From NCBI RefSeq assembly GCF_008124765.1, contig NZ_VNHS01000013.1:124001-188000 (forward strand): DNA of 64,000 bases, written 5' to 3'. Below are positions 54,401 through 62,534 of the stretch, one piece after another. The first letter of the stretch is position 1. Every line of letters begins with the position of its first letter. This DNA is from Paenibacillus methanolicus. GTDB taxonomy: Bacteria; Bacillota; Bacilli; Paenibacillales; Paenibacillaceae. The notes under the pieces are model-generated. The model did not search any database. It was not told where the DNA came from and worked only from the letters and a program-made list of their open reading frames with translations. Position numbers and translations under genes: made by a program.

Positions 54401-57349
54401 TCCGTTCATTTGGCCAAAGGGGCGGTTCGCGGCGAAGCGTTGAACGCCGGCTCCGTGGAAGCGAGGCACTTGGCAGACGGCGCGGTAACCGGCGAGAAGC
54501 TGTCGGCCAGCGCCGTGACGAGCTCGGTCATCGCGGACGGCGCGGTCACGGCCGATAAGTTATCGGCTGACGCTGTCGGGGAGGCGCAGCTGCAAAATGC
54601 TTCCGTCACGACGGGCAAGTTAGCAAGCGGATCGATTGCCGGCTTGCATCTCCAGGCGGGAAGCGTCGGCGGCGAGGCCATCGCGGATGCGTCCGTTACG
54701 GCCGATAAGCTGGCCGCGGACGCGGTCGGCACGGAGGCGCTCGCGGCAGGCAGCATCACAAGCGACAAGCTGGCATCGGGCGCGGTAAGCGCGAACGCGC
54801 TGGCAGCGAGCAGCGTGACGTCGGAGAAGCTGGCGCCAAGCAGCGTGGATTCGGTTCATTTGGCTCCAGGCGCGGTGGGCAAGGAAGCAATCGAAGCCGG
54901 CAGCGTGACGGCCGATAAACTGGCGCCCGGCGTGCTGGATTTCGAGCTTGAACCGGGCAGCGTAGAAGCGGTTCATCTCGCAGCCGGGGCGGTCGGCGAG
55001 GCCGCGATCGCGCAAGGCAGCATCACGGCCGACAAATTAGCGCCGGGCGTGCTGAAGAAAGATCTTGACCCAGGCAGCGTGGCCGCGGTTCACTTGGCTC
55101 CCGGATCGGTCGGATCGGCCGCCATTGCGCCGGGCAGCGTCACGGGCAACAAGCTGGCGCCGGGCGCGGTCGGATCGGCCGCCATCGCGCCGAACAGCAT
55201 CGCCGCCGATAAGCTGGCCCCGGGCGCGGTTGGTTCGGCTGCGATCGCGGCAGGCAGCATCACCGCCGATAAGCTGGCAGCAGGCGTACTGGATCACGAA
55301 ATCGCGCCGTCGAGCATCGCCGCGGTTCACTTGAAGCCGAGCTCGGTCGGATCGGCCGCCATTGCGCCGGGCAGCATCACCGCCGATAAGCTGGCAGCAG
55401 GCGCGGTAGGCGCGCATGCCATCGCGGCGGGCAGCGTGACGGCCGATAAGCTGTCCCCGGGCGCACTGGATCACGAGCTTGAGCCGTCGAGCGTGACTTC
55501 GATCCATTTGGCGCCGGGCGCGGTCGGCTCGGAAGCTATCGCGCTGGGCAGCATTACGGCCGATAAACTGTCCGAGAACGCGGTCAGAACGAACGCCATC
55601 GCGCCAGGCAGCATCACCGCCGATAAGCTGGCGCCGGGCGTATTGGACAATGAGCTTGAACCGTCGAGCGTCGCTTCGATTCACCTGGCAGCTGGCGCGG
55701 TAGACACGGAAGCCATTGCGCTGGGCAGCATTACGGCCGATAAGCTGGCCGAGAACGCGATCAGAACGAACGCCATCGCGCCAGGCAGCATCACCGCGGA
55801 TAAGCTGGCGGAGAGCGCGGTCGGCACGGATGCCATCGCGCCGGGCAGCATTACCGCCGATAGGCTGGCGCCGGGCGTGCTGGATCAGGAACTCGCGCCA
55901 TCGAGCGTATCCGCGGCTCATCTAGCATCGGGGGCAGTGGGCGCCGACGCGATTCAAGCGGGCAGCATCACGGCTGATAAGCTGGCAGCAGACGCGGTCG
56001 GCTCGCATGCCATCGCGGCAGGCAGCGTGACATCCGATAAGTTGGTGCCAGGCAGCATTGTCTCCCTTCATCTGACGAAGGGCGCTGTAAAGGCGGATGC
56101 GATTGCGGGAGGCAGCATCACGGGCGATAAGCTGGCGAATGGAGCAGTAGGCGCGGATGCGATCGCATCGGGCAGCATCACCGCCGACAAGCTGGCTTCT
56201 GGCGCGGTCGGTGCCGAAGCCATCGCCTCGGGCAGCATCACGGGCGATAAGCTGGCGACCGGAGCAGTAGGTTCGGATGCCATCGCGTCGGGCAGCATCA
56301 CGGGCGATAAGCTGGCGCCGGGCGTGCTGGATCGCGAGCTTACTTCGGGAAGCGTCGGTTCGGCGGCAATCGCGCCAAACAGCGTCACGGGCAGTAAGCT
56401 AGCGCAAGGGGCCGTAGGTACGGACGCGCTTGCCTCGGGCAGCATCACGGCCGACAAATTGGCTTCCGGCGCCGTCGGCTCAGGCGCGATCGCCTCGAAC
56501 AGCATTACGTCCGATAAGATTGCGGCAAGAAGCGTAACCGGGGTTCATCTGGCCGTAGGCTCGGTAGACACGGACACGATTGCTTCAGGCAGCATCACGG
56601 CCGATAAACTGGCGCCGGGCGCTATTGACGCGGACGCCATCCTGGCGGGCAGCATTACGGCCGATCGACTGGCGCCTGGCGTGCTGAATCACGAGCTCGC
56701 CCCAGGCAGCGTGGCTTCGGTTCATCTAGCGCCGGGCTCGGTTGGAGCAGCCGCCATCGCGAAAGGAAGCGTGACGAACGATAAGCTGGCTTCCGGCGCG
56801 GTCACGACGGATTCGATCGCGGGGGGTAGCGTCACGGCGGATAAATTGGCACCGGGCTCGGTCGGACCGAACGCCATTGCGGCGGGCGGCATCACCGCCG
56901 ATAAGCTGGCGCCGGGCATTATCGGCGATCAGGCGATTGCCGACCGGGCGATTGTCGCGTCGAAAGTGGCGCCTGGCGCCGTTCACGCCGAGCATCTCGC
57001 CTCCGAGCTTCAGCTGGCGATTCGGAACCCGCAGCTAGGGGATGGCACCGTCGGGACGGAGAAATTGAAATTCGCGCCGGTGCGTACGACGAACGCGCGG
57101 ATTTCCGCGAATCAGCAGTTCGGGTTCGCGGGCTACGATTTCGCCGGCCAAGGCGAGCATGTCGAAGCGACGATCGTGTTCGACGAACCGTATGCGCATA
57201 ACGGTTATGTGCTCGTCGCGACTTCGGATCATCCTTCCTGCTACGTGGTCATCAAGGAAAAGCATGCGGACCGCGCGGTGCTGTCGATCATTCGGACGCG
57301 GATCAGCCCTGAGCCGAAAGGCCAGGTTAACTGGATCGTCATCGGCTAA
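51488..57349 (+). CDS. Giant decapeptide-repeat protein with a WIAG-type C-terminal tail
   Basis: 1953 residues. Residues 1-150 are polar and acidic with a basic start and no signal peptide. Residues about 155-1840 are near-continuous 10-residue repeats of the form x-[VI]-x-x-x-x-[LI]-A-x-G, such as SITADKLAPG, AVGSEAIAPG and SVASVHLAPG. The C-terminal half is much more regular than the first. Residues about 1860-1953 form a small beta domain (YDFAGQGEHVEATIVFDEPY … GQVNWIVIG), which I recall as the 'WIAG-tail' of Paenibacillus proteins. The repeat probably folds as a long beta-solenoid. AAGGAG precedes the ATG. The glycosyltransferase genes follow. Confidence 0.85.
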   Translation: MAKSRKGKRANGQKPLFYVDNPNASELKWLDDVKRKSSAPPGGGAFEPRKGEGEKKLQVNAAAAPAEPIVSLDEADDWQELSADLNEDSVADWQEEETIAAQPEAADALEAQAEVTPEQPVAAVEPEMTREERLAVYEELREPERPAAFVYTDDIADEAITSEKLAPGAIDSSRLGRGAVASRNLADFAVESINLADGAVTASKLAPNSITGDHLIPGSVNGTILSERSIAGDKLRDGSITSEKLADRTISADKIAEGSIETKHLKAFIVSSDLLEDQAVTGSKIKSGAIRPEHLAADAVNASKLADGAVTRSKLRDATVTGEKLAAGAVDSVHLKPGLLLAEHVATGILLGKHLAPGEIAGEHLAEGAVGPRELRRGAVGQDAIAPGAIGETQLKKGAVGAEALADGTVNAEHLNDGAVTTPKIADLSVSTIKLGEHAVTASKIADQSITTAKLADNAVQSKHLGKRSVGPDHIDGGAVTDRHLAVRSVNAAHLTEDSVGTRHLLDKAVKSEKLAAGAVHQAHLAPGSVGTDQLGEGAVTESRLANGSVTGDKLAGGAVTVRHLGNESVGSEKIAPEAIKAYHLAAGSVTEEAISVESVAPWHLQPGLVAAEHLSDGSVQTNALQDGAVKAAKLAPQSVQERHLTAGIVYGHHLADHAVNSLKLSPESVSTDKLTDAAVTGGKLADGSVSGAKLAPQSVEGSHLTDGAVGAHHLAAGAVGAHHLAPDSVQAGHIASGAIRSNDIADGSITGAKLASETVGAEQLGIESVGSRQLAQGAVLGVHLASGSVMEHHLGDGSVTESKLASGSVGAEQVQEGAIGSEALQAGAVGAAHLQPESVGAQHVAKGSIGLEHLTADSVGSEQLKDGSVGTIHLTEGAVTGEKLSVQSVGGDHLRIESISGKHVKAETLQGYHIRKGSITQAHLAGDLFLPGKLPDGSIHGSKLKPGSVGQTQLSAGAVTGSAIGHGAIQSVHLAKGAVRGEALNAGSVEARHLADGAVTGEKLSASAVTSSVIADGAVTADKLSADAVGEAQLQNASVTTGKLASGSIAGLHLQAGSVGGEAIADASVTADKLAADAVGTEALAAGSITSDKLASGAVSANALAASSVTSEKLAPSSVDSVHLAPGAVGKEAIEAGSVTADKLAPGVLDFELEPGSVEAVHLAAGAVGEAAIAQGSITADKLAPGVLKKDLDPGSVAAVHLAPGSVGSAAIAPGSVTGNKLAPGAVGSAAIAPNSIAADKLAPGAVGSAAIAAGSITADKLAAGVLDHEIAPSSIAAVHLKPSSVGSAAIAPGSITADKLAAGAVGAHAIAAGSVTADKLSPGALDHELEPSSVTSIHLAPGAVGSEAIALGSITADKLSENAVRTNAIAPGSITADKLAPGVLDNELEPSSVASIHLAAGAVDTEAIALGSITADKLAENAIRTNAIAPGSITADKLAESAVGTDAIAPGSITADRLAPGVLDQELAPSSVSAAHLASGAVGADAIQAGSITADKLAADAVGSHAIAAGSVTSDKLVPGSIVSLHLTKGAVKADAIAGGSITGDKLANGAVGADAIASGSITADKLASGAVGAEAIASGSITGDKLATGAVGSDAIASGSITGDKLAPGVLDRELTSGSVGSAAIAPNSVTGSKLAQGAVGTDALASGSITADKLASGAVGSGAIASNSITSDKIAARSVTGVHLAVGSVDTDTIASGSITADKLAPGAIDADAILAGSITADRLAPGVLNHELAPGSVASVHLAPGSVGAAAIAKGSVTNDKLASGAVTTDSIAGGSVTADKLAPGSVGPNAIAAGGITADKLAPGIIGDQAIADRAIVASKVAPGAVHAEHLASELQLAIRNPQLGDGTVGTEKLKFAPVRTTNARISANQQFGFAGYDFAGQGEHVEATIVFDEPYAHNGYVLVATSDHPSCYVVIKEKHADRAVLSIIRTRISPEPKGQVNWIVIG
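51955..57000 (+). repeat. In-gene array of about 30-bp units
   Basis: Tandem units that each encode about 10 residues run through nearly the whole gene. From about 54,900 on, higher-order units reappear with few changes, for example the GGCAGCATCACCGCCGATAA and CTGGCGCCGGGC blocks. This points to recent unit duplication in the 3' half. Confidence 0.85.
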
Positions 57350-57360
57350 TAGCCTATTTG

Positions 57361-57405
57361 GAACCCCCGTTTCTTTCGCGATATGCGTAAGAAACGGGGG
57401 TTCTT
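57361..57405 (+). terminator. Terminator after the giant repeat gene
   Basis: GAACCCCCGTTTCTT and AAGAAACGGGGGTTC form a 15-bp perfect stem with a 13-base loop. It is very stable but has a poor T-tract. Confidence 0.7.
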
Positions 57406-57472
57406 CGGCGTTCGCGGCATGAACGGGTGAACGCCTTGACGTACACCTGCCGTTGCGGCGGCGATATTCGTA

Positions 57473-57481
57473 CATACAATA
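57473..57481 (+). promoter_or_regulatory. Possible sporulation-type -10 element
   Basis: CATACAATA agrees with the sigma-K -10 (CATANNNTA) and its first eight bases with the sigma-E -10 (CATACAAT). It lies 68 bp before the glycosyltransferase operon. No good -35 is found at the expected distance, so this is weak. Confidence 0.25.
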
Positions 57482-57548
57482 ACTTGTGAATAGTCTGTCT
57501 GCATAGGAGCCAGGCAGACATCTATTTAGGCAAGGTGAGGTGATCGTC

Positions 57549-58487
57549 ATGAGAAAAAAGACGGCGGACGCATCCCGCGCTAGGCGGACGAGACGTTCGG
57601 TCCGCAAGCAGCCGCGTCCGCGAACGCATCGGAAGCCTCTTGCCCGAAATCGCAAACGGCCTGCGCGCCCGCCGCGCGGAGCGGAAGTTCCGGATGCCGT
57701 TCAACCGGCGGGGATGGCGGAGCCGATCCATCGCGTATCCGATTCCCCGCCTGCCGTCTCCGTCGTCATCCCGGTCATGAATGAGCGCCGTCATATCGCT
57801 GGGGTGATTCGCGAAGCGTTCCGCGTGCACCCGGACACGGAAGTCATCGTCGTCGCGAACGGCTCGACGGACGGCTCCGCGGAGATCGCGCGGCGGATGG
57901 GGGCCAAAGTATTGAACTATCCGCAGCCGCTTGGCCACGACGTCGGGCGCGCCATCGGCGCCGAGCTTGCCCGGGGCGAAGCCTGCCTCTTCCTGGATGG
58001 CGATATGATCATCCCTTCGGCGCAGCTCAAGCCGTTCGTGCAGGCTGTCCTGCAGGGCGGCGTCGACGTGGCGCTCAACGACTACTCCGGACCGACGGAC
58101 AAAATGCAGGTACACAGCGTCGTGCTGGCCAAACACGCGCTCAACACGATGTTGAACCGGCCCGATTTGGCGGGTACCTCGCTCACGGCTATCCCCCACG
58201 CGCTCAGCCGAAAGGCGCTGGAGACGATCGGGACGCAGGCGCTGTCCGTGCCGCCGCTCGCGCATGCGAAAGCCGTCCGCCTCGGAATGAGGGTCGTCCC
58301 GGTTCACCGCGTGAACGTCGGGAAGATGAACCTCCCAAGACGAGAACGCGAGCGGGTCGCGCCGCTGGAGCGGCTGATTATGGGCGATCATCTGGAGGCG
58401 CTCGAATGGCTGGCCTCGCATAGCGGCGCTAGAGCGGGTTTTGCAGACAGCCGTTCGGCCAGAAGCGACCGAGGAGGTGACGTATGA
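57549..58487 (+). CDS. GT2-family glycosyltransferase with basic N-terminus
   Basis: 312 residues. The first about 60 are Arg/Lys-rich (KKTADASRARRTRRSVRKQP…). The GT-A fold follows: VSVVIPVMNERRHIAGVIRE, VIVVANGSTDGSAEIA and the metal motif in CLFLDGDMIIPS. The C-terminal part has IPHALSRKALETIGTQAL and a loop rich in Arg. It should transfer a sugar from an NDP-sugar. ATG 57549 follows AGGTGA; an in-frame GTG at 57540 overlaps that site. It heads a run of overlapping or close genes to 62023. Confidence 0.85.
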   Translation: MRKKTADASRARRTRRSVRKQPRPRTHRKPLARNRKRPARPPRGAEVPDAVQPAGMAEPIHRVSDSPPAVSVVIPVMNERRHIAGVIREAFRVHPDTEVIVVANGSTDGSAEIARRMGAKVLNYPQPLGHDVGRAIGAELARGEACLFLDGDMIIPSAQLKPFVQAVLQGGVDVALNDYSGPTDKMQVHSVVLAKHALNTMLNRPDLAGTSLTAIPHALSRKALETIGTQALSVPPLAHAKAVRLGMRVVPVHRVNVGKMNLPRRERERVAPLERLIMGDHLEALEWLASHSGARAGFADSRSARSDRGGDV

Positions 58488-59404
58488 GGCGAACTCAACA
58501 AGCCCGATCAAGGCGTGCCATCCGGCGGCCTGTCGCGTCCCGCGGCAAACCGCGGTCTGCCAAGCGGCTCTCCGGCAAGCGGCGACCGCGCGGTCGGCAA
58601 CGGGGAGGCCGGCGCAGCGCCATCGCCAGACCCGGAACATCCCGTCCGCAGGTCAAGCAGGCCGCGCGCGGCCATCGCGTGTCCGCCATCGTGGTAGGCA
58701 GCCGATCGCCCGTATCGGTCGCGCGCATTCGTCAGTTGTCTCGCCTGACCGTGCTGGAGACGATCGTCGTGCTAGATGGCAAGGATCCTTCGCTCGCCGC
58801 GATGATCCGCGCGCAGACGGACGCGATCGTGGTCTTCCTCCCCGAGACGCTCGGCCCTGACGAAGACAGGAGCTTGGGCGCATTGCAAGCGCGAGGGGAC
58901 ATTCTCTTGTTTGTCTCAGGCCATGACTCCGTTGACCTTGCGGTGGCCGGACGGCTTATTGCGGCAGTTGGGCAGGGGGCCGATCTCGCGTTGACGGATC
59001 GAAGCGCTAGCCTGGGCACGTTTCGACAATGGGGAGAGGCCGATCGCGTGCGGGCCTTTATGAACAGCGCGCTAGGCTGCGCCTGGCTTGGCCCGAACAC
59101 GCTGGATCAACTGCCGCACGCTTGGTCGCGCGTCGGGATGGAACGCGTCGGGGCCGACCGGCTGGCCGTTCCGGCGCTCGCGCAAGCTGCGGCGATCACG
59201 GAGGGTCTTCGCGTGAAGGCCGTCCCGATCCATGCGGCCGCCATCCGGCGCGGCAAGGAATGGCACGATCCCCATCAGGAAGGCGCGCTGCGGCTTGGCG
59301 ACCATGCGGAAGCGCTCGTGAGCGTCATTCAGCGGCAGGGCAGCCGTCTTCAATGGCCGGATCAGGCGAGAAGGCGCAGCGAGACCGGAGGCGATCGACA
59401 GTGA
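58484..59404 (+). CDS. Degenerate paralogue of the preceding glycosyltransferase
   Basis: 306 residues. The first about 65 are extremely basic. The rest aligns with the preceding gene: ADLALTD against VDVALND, LPHAWSRVGMERVGADRLAVP against IPHALSRKALETIGTQALSVP, and LGDHAEAL against MGDHLEAL. But the nucleotide-sugar motif DGDM is replaced by SGHDS, and NGSTDGS by DGKDPSL. The key metal-binding acids therefore seem lost, and it may be a non-catalytic partner. It starts in an ATGA overlap with the gene before, behind GGAGG. Confidence 0.75.
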   Translation: MRRTQQARSRRAIRRPVASRGKPRSAKRLSGKRRPRGRQRGGRRSAIARPGTSRPQVKQAARGHRVSAIVVGSRSPVSVARIRQLSRLTVLETIVVLDGKDPSLAAMIRAQTDAIVVFLPETLGPDEDRSLGALQARGDILLFVSGHDSVDLAVAGRLIAAVGQGADLALTDRSASLGTFRQWGEADRVRAFMNSALGCAWLGPNTLDQLPHAWSRVGMERVGADRLAVPALAQAAAITEGLRVKAVPIHAAAIRRGKEWHDPHQEGALRLGDHAEALVSVIQRQGSRLQWPDQARRRSETGGDRQ

Positions 59405-60144
59405 AGATGACGAGCATTATCATTCCGACGAGCAATGGTCTCGCGATGCTGCAGCAGGCGATCGGCGCGATTCGAACGTATACGAATCCGCACGATACCC
59501 CTTATGAAATCATCGTCGTCGACAACGGTTCCACGGACGGAACGCCGGACTGGTGCGCGCGCGAGGGCGTGAAGCTTATTGCGCTGCCTTCCAACGAGGG
59601 CTTCCCCGCAGCCTGCAATCGGGGGTTGAGACTGGCCAAAGGCGACTATTTGCTGCTGCTCAACAACGACGTGACGGTTTCCGAAGGCTGGCTGAGCGGG
59701 TTGCTCGACGTTCTGGACGGCATGGAAGGGGCCGGGATGGTCGGGCCGGTCAGCAATTACGTCAGCGGCCGGCAGCTGGCTGCGTATCCGTTCTCGACCA
59801 TGGACGAATTCCATCAGACGGCGTCCTACGTCCGCGCGCTTCAGCTCGAGGCGGAGCCGATCGCCCGTCTGGTCGGCTTCTGCCTGTTGTTCACGCGCGA
59901 GCTGTACGAGGCGCTCGGCGGCTTGGACGAACGGTTCTCCCCCGGGCATTACGAGGATGACGACTATTGCCTTCGTGCCCGGATGCTCGGTTTTGGCTTG
60001 TATATGTGCCGGAGCGTGTTCGTGCATCACCAAGGAAGCGCCAGCTTCAAGCGCGGCGAAGCGGCGGCGCTGGCGCAGCTGATCGAACGGAACCGGCGGC
60101 TGTTCATCGAGAAATGGCAGGTCGATCCGGCGCAATTCATGTAA
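59401..60144 (+). CDS. GT2-family glycosyltransferase
   Basis: 247 residues. SIIIPTSNGLAMLQQAIGAI, IIVVDNGSTDGTPDW, LLLLNNDVTVSEGW (DxD-like NND) and EDDDYCLRARMLGF are typical of the rhamnosyl or related GT2 group. It lacks the basic N-terminus of its neighbours. GTG 59401 is used, with GGAGG 9 bases upstream and a 4-bp overlap with the gene before; ATG 59407 is an alternative. It is a clear paralogue of the gene at 62535-63947. Confidence 0.88.
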   Translation: MKMTSIIIPTSNGLAMLQQAIGAIRTYTNPHDTPYEIIVVDNGSTDGTPDWCAREGVKLIALPSNEGFPAACNRGLRLAKGDYLLLLNNDVTVSEGWLSGLLDVLDGMEGAGMVGPVSNYVSGRQLAAYPFSTMDEFHQTASYVRALQLEAEPIARLVGFCLLFTRELYEALGGLDERFSPGHYEDDDYCLRARMLGFGLYMCRSVFVHHQGSASFKRGEAAALAQLIERNRRLFIEKWQVDPAQFM

Positions 60145-60182
60145 GGCCCAGTTTCGTACTCGTACGATAAGGAGGGGATCGC

Positions 60183-60905
60183 TTGAAAGCTGTTATCTTG
60201 GCCGGCGGCACGGGCAGCCGTTTGATGCCGCTCACCAAGCTGCTGAACAAGCATTTGCTGCCGGTGGGCAGACTTCCCATGATCAGTTACGGCATCGACA
60301 AAATGAAGGAAGCCGGCGTCACCGATATTCTAATCGTCACGAGCAGACAGGCCGCCGGGGCATTCATCCATTATTTGGGAAGCGGTGCGGAAAGCGGCGT
60401 TTCGCTGACCTATCGCATTCAGGAGGAGGCCGGTGGCATCGCGCAGGCGTTGGAATTGGCGCGTCCTTACGTGGGCGACGACGAGAAATTCATCGTGCTG
60501 CTCGGCGACAATTTGTTCGAAGAGGCGCTTACCTCTCATGTGGATGCGTTCCGACGCCAGCCGGAAGGCGCGATGGTGCTGCTCAAGCAAGTGCCGGATC
60601 CGGAACGTTACGGCGTGCCGAAGTTTGATGAAGCCGGCGAGATCGTCCGCATCGAGGAGAAGCCGACGCAGCCGGACAACAATTGGTGCGTCACGGGCAT
60701 CTACGGGTTTGACAGGCATGCGTTCGAATTTATCGCCGGTATCGAGCCTTCCCAGCGCGGCGAGCTGGAAATCACGGACGTGAATAACGCGTACGCCGCG
60801 CGCGGCCTGCTTCGCCACGGCAAACTGCAGGGCTGGTGGACGGACGCGGGCACATTCGAATCGCTGCGGGAGGCGTCGATGCGGTTGTCGGGGGACGCGC
60901 CATGA
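60183..60905 (+). CDS. Sugar-1-phosphate nucleotidyltransferase (RmlA-like)
   Basis: 240 residues. The nucleotide-binding signature is LAGGTGSRLMPLTKLLNKHL, with LLGDNLFEE for the metal-binding Asp and RIEEKPTQPDNNWCVTGIYGFD for the sugar-phosphate site. WWTDAGTFESL closes the domain. This matches glucose-1-phosphate thymidylyltransferases of the short type. It should supply NDP-sugar for the adjacent transferases. TTG 60183 follows AAGGAGG. It overlaps the next gene by 4 bp (ATGA). Confidence 0.88.
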   Translation: MKAVILAGGTGSRLMPLTKLLNKHLLPVGRLPMISYGIDKMKEAGVTDILIVTSRQAAGAFIHYLGSGAESGVSLTYRIQEEAGGIAQALELARPYVGDDEKFIVLLGDNLFEEALTSHVDAFRRQPEGAMVLLKQVPDPERYGVPKFDEAGEIVRIEEKPTQPDNNWCVTGIYGFDRHAFEFIAGIEPSQRGELEITDVNNAYAARGLLRHGKLQGWWTDAGTFESLREASMRLSGDAP

Positions 60906-62023
60906 TCCGCCCGGCGCCGATCGCGATGGCCGTCCAAGCAAACGTTCCCCCGGCCGCCCCGGAGCCGGCGAAGCGTCGGGCAGCGCCTGGCCCGCCTGCC
61001 GGTCGCCGAAAAAAGAAAAGCGGCGCCGTCCCCGCGGCCAAGGATAGAAAGACGCGCAGAGGGGCCGCGCGCCGCCGCCCGGCCAGACGAGGCGCGGCGA
61101 AGCCCGCGCGCGGTCGCCGGCGGAGGCTTCCCGCGGAACACGAGACGCATGCGCCGCTCGAAGATACCGCCGCTCATCCTGCTGCCGGGGCAGGCGAGGG
61201 ACGGGATGCCTATGAGGCGGGCTACGAACGCGGCTTGTATGAAGGCGGCGAGCTGCTGCTCGAACAGATGATCCCGCCCGGCGCGCTGCTGGCGGAGGTT
61301 AGCTTGCGCGAGGTGCTCGCGGCCGGACTTGCCGCCAAGGCGCCGCAGGTATATCCGTTGGCAGAGCCGGGACTCGTGTACGAGGAACTGACGCACGCGA
61401 TCGAGTCGAAGCAGCCGTACGCCCTTGTTCGGCTTGGCGACGGCGAGCTGCTGACGTTGGCGCAGGATACCGTGTACGACGCGGAAGCGATACGGAGGGA
61501 AGGCCGCTTCCTCCCCTATGCCGGGGTGACGCCGCCCGATCTGGCGGCGCGCGATCTCGTCGCGATGGCCGTCCGGCAGGCGAACCGGGTCGGCGTCCCG
61601 GTGTCGAGGCGGAAACATTTTCAGCTGCTGCTGCATCCGGTGCTCCGTCACCATGGCATCGATCCGGCGGGTCTGCGCCTCACCTCGTCGACGATCAATT
61701 ACGCGCTTCAGCAAAGCGGGCTGCTGCCTCATTTGCTTACCGGTCGACGACTGCTGCTGATTGGGGATAAAGCGCCGGCGCTGGCGGAGGCGCTCGTCGC
61801 GCGCGGTTTCGCGGTGGTTGGAATTATCAGCCCCGTCAACGGCTTCACGGCTATCGACCGCGTGATTCACGAAGCAAGCTTGATCGATTACGACTTGGCG
61901 CTTGTCTCGGCCGGCGTCCCCGCCGTCGTCATTTGCTGGCGGCTGGCGATGGAATTCGGGCGGGTGGCGATGGACTTCGGTCACTTGGCCGACGCGCTCG
62001 GGAAGGGGCAGCTCTCGGTCTAG
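60902..62023 (+). CDS. GT-D fold glycosyltransferase domain protein with basic N-terminus
   Basis: 373 residues. Residues about 1-85 are low-complexity Arg/Lys/Ala/Pro. A short AYEAGYERGLYEGGELLLE motif follows. The C-terminal domain (about 155-373: YALVRLGDGELLTLAQD, GVPVSRRKHFQLLLHPVL, RLTSSTINYALQQSGLLP, AMDFGHLADAL) looks like the GT-D fold (DUF1792-type) glucosyltransferases, with the DGE motif as the metal or sugar site. This is from memory. The start is ATG 60902, overlapping the nucleotidyltransferase. Confidence 0.8.
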   Translation: MIRPAPIAMAVQANVPPAAPEPAKRRAAPGPPAGRRKKKSGAVPAAKDRKTRRGAARRRPARRGAAKPARGRRRRLPAEHETHAPLEDTAAHPAAGAGEGRDAYEAGYERGLYEGGELLLEQMIPPGALLAEVSLREVLAAGLAAKAPQVYPLAEPGLVYEELTHAIESKQPYALVRLGDGELLTLAQDTVYDAEAIRREGRFLPYAGVTPPDLAARDLVAMAVRQANRVGVPVSRRKHFQLLLHPVLRHHGIDPAGLRLTSSTINYALQQSGLLPHLLTGRRLLLIGDKAPALAEALVARGFAVVGIISPVNGFTAIDRVIHEASLIDYDLALVSAGVPAVVICWRLAMEFGRVAMDFGHLADALGKGQLSV

Positions 62024-62170
62024 CCGGTATCCGATAGCGGCCCGAAAGTGTCGCGGGGAAGAACGAACGCGTGAAGGCGGGGATTTTGCGCGCGATAGCG
62101 ACCTCCAGGTCGTTATTGCGTGCGGAGGCAAGGAGTTTGCGAGTTTAAGTTACCTAGGGCTCGAAGAAGT
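62024..62170. other. Spacer before the 67-bp repeat array
   Basis: 147 bp of GC-rich sequence with no recognisable gene or strong terminator. With the array it separates the last glycosyltransferase from the operon. Confidence 0.4.
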
Positions 62171-62516
62171 TACAAAGAAAACGAAGTCTATGCTTCCGAA
62201 GCGAGTTTTCTTGTCGCGGAGGAGCATCTCAGAGTAGTAACAAGAAAACGAAGTTTATGCTTCCGAAGCGAGTTTTCTTGTCGCGGAGGAGCATCTCAGA
62301 GTAGTAACAAGAAAACGAAGTTTATGCTTCCGAAGCGAGTTTTCTTGTCGCGGAGGAGCATCTCAGAGTAGTAACAAGAAAACGAAGTTTATGCTTCCGA
62401 AGCGAGTTTTCTTGTCGCGGAGGAGCATCTCAGAGTAGTAACAAGAAAACGAAGTTTATGCTTCCGAAGCGAGTTTTCTTGTCGCGGAGAAGCATCTCAA
62501 AGTAGTAACAAGAAAA
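62171..62516. repeat. Five tandem 67-bp hairpin repeats upstream of a glycosyltransferase gene
   Basis: ACGAAG marks each unit at 62181, 62248, 62315, 62382 and 62449, an exact 67-bp period. Each unit can fold as CAAGAAAAC…GTTTTCTTG with an inner GCTTC/GAAGC arm, followed by TCGCGGAGGAGCATCTCAGA. The inner units are essentially identical; the first and last differ slightly. The array ends 18 bp before ATG 62535, next to its AAGGAG. Confidence 0.92.
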
Positions 62517-62534
62517 CTTTAAGGAGCTGACGTT

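Noticed and set aside
51701..56995. Several long minus-strand frames opposite the giant repeat gene
   Set aside because: Repetitive plus-strand codons leave the opposite frames open. The products have no start signals and merely mirror the repeat.
59029..59400. Upstream extension of the GT2 gene that starts at 59401
   Set aside because: The extension is out of frame with the real gene there (58484-59404) and Arg/Gly-rich, and GGAGG sits properly before GTG 59401.
62171..62516. CRISPR array at the 67-bp repeats
   Set aside because: The whole 67-bp unit is repeated, with nothing variable between copies.
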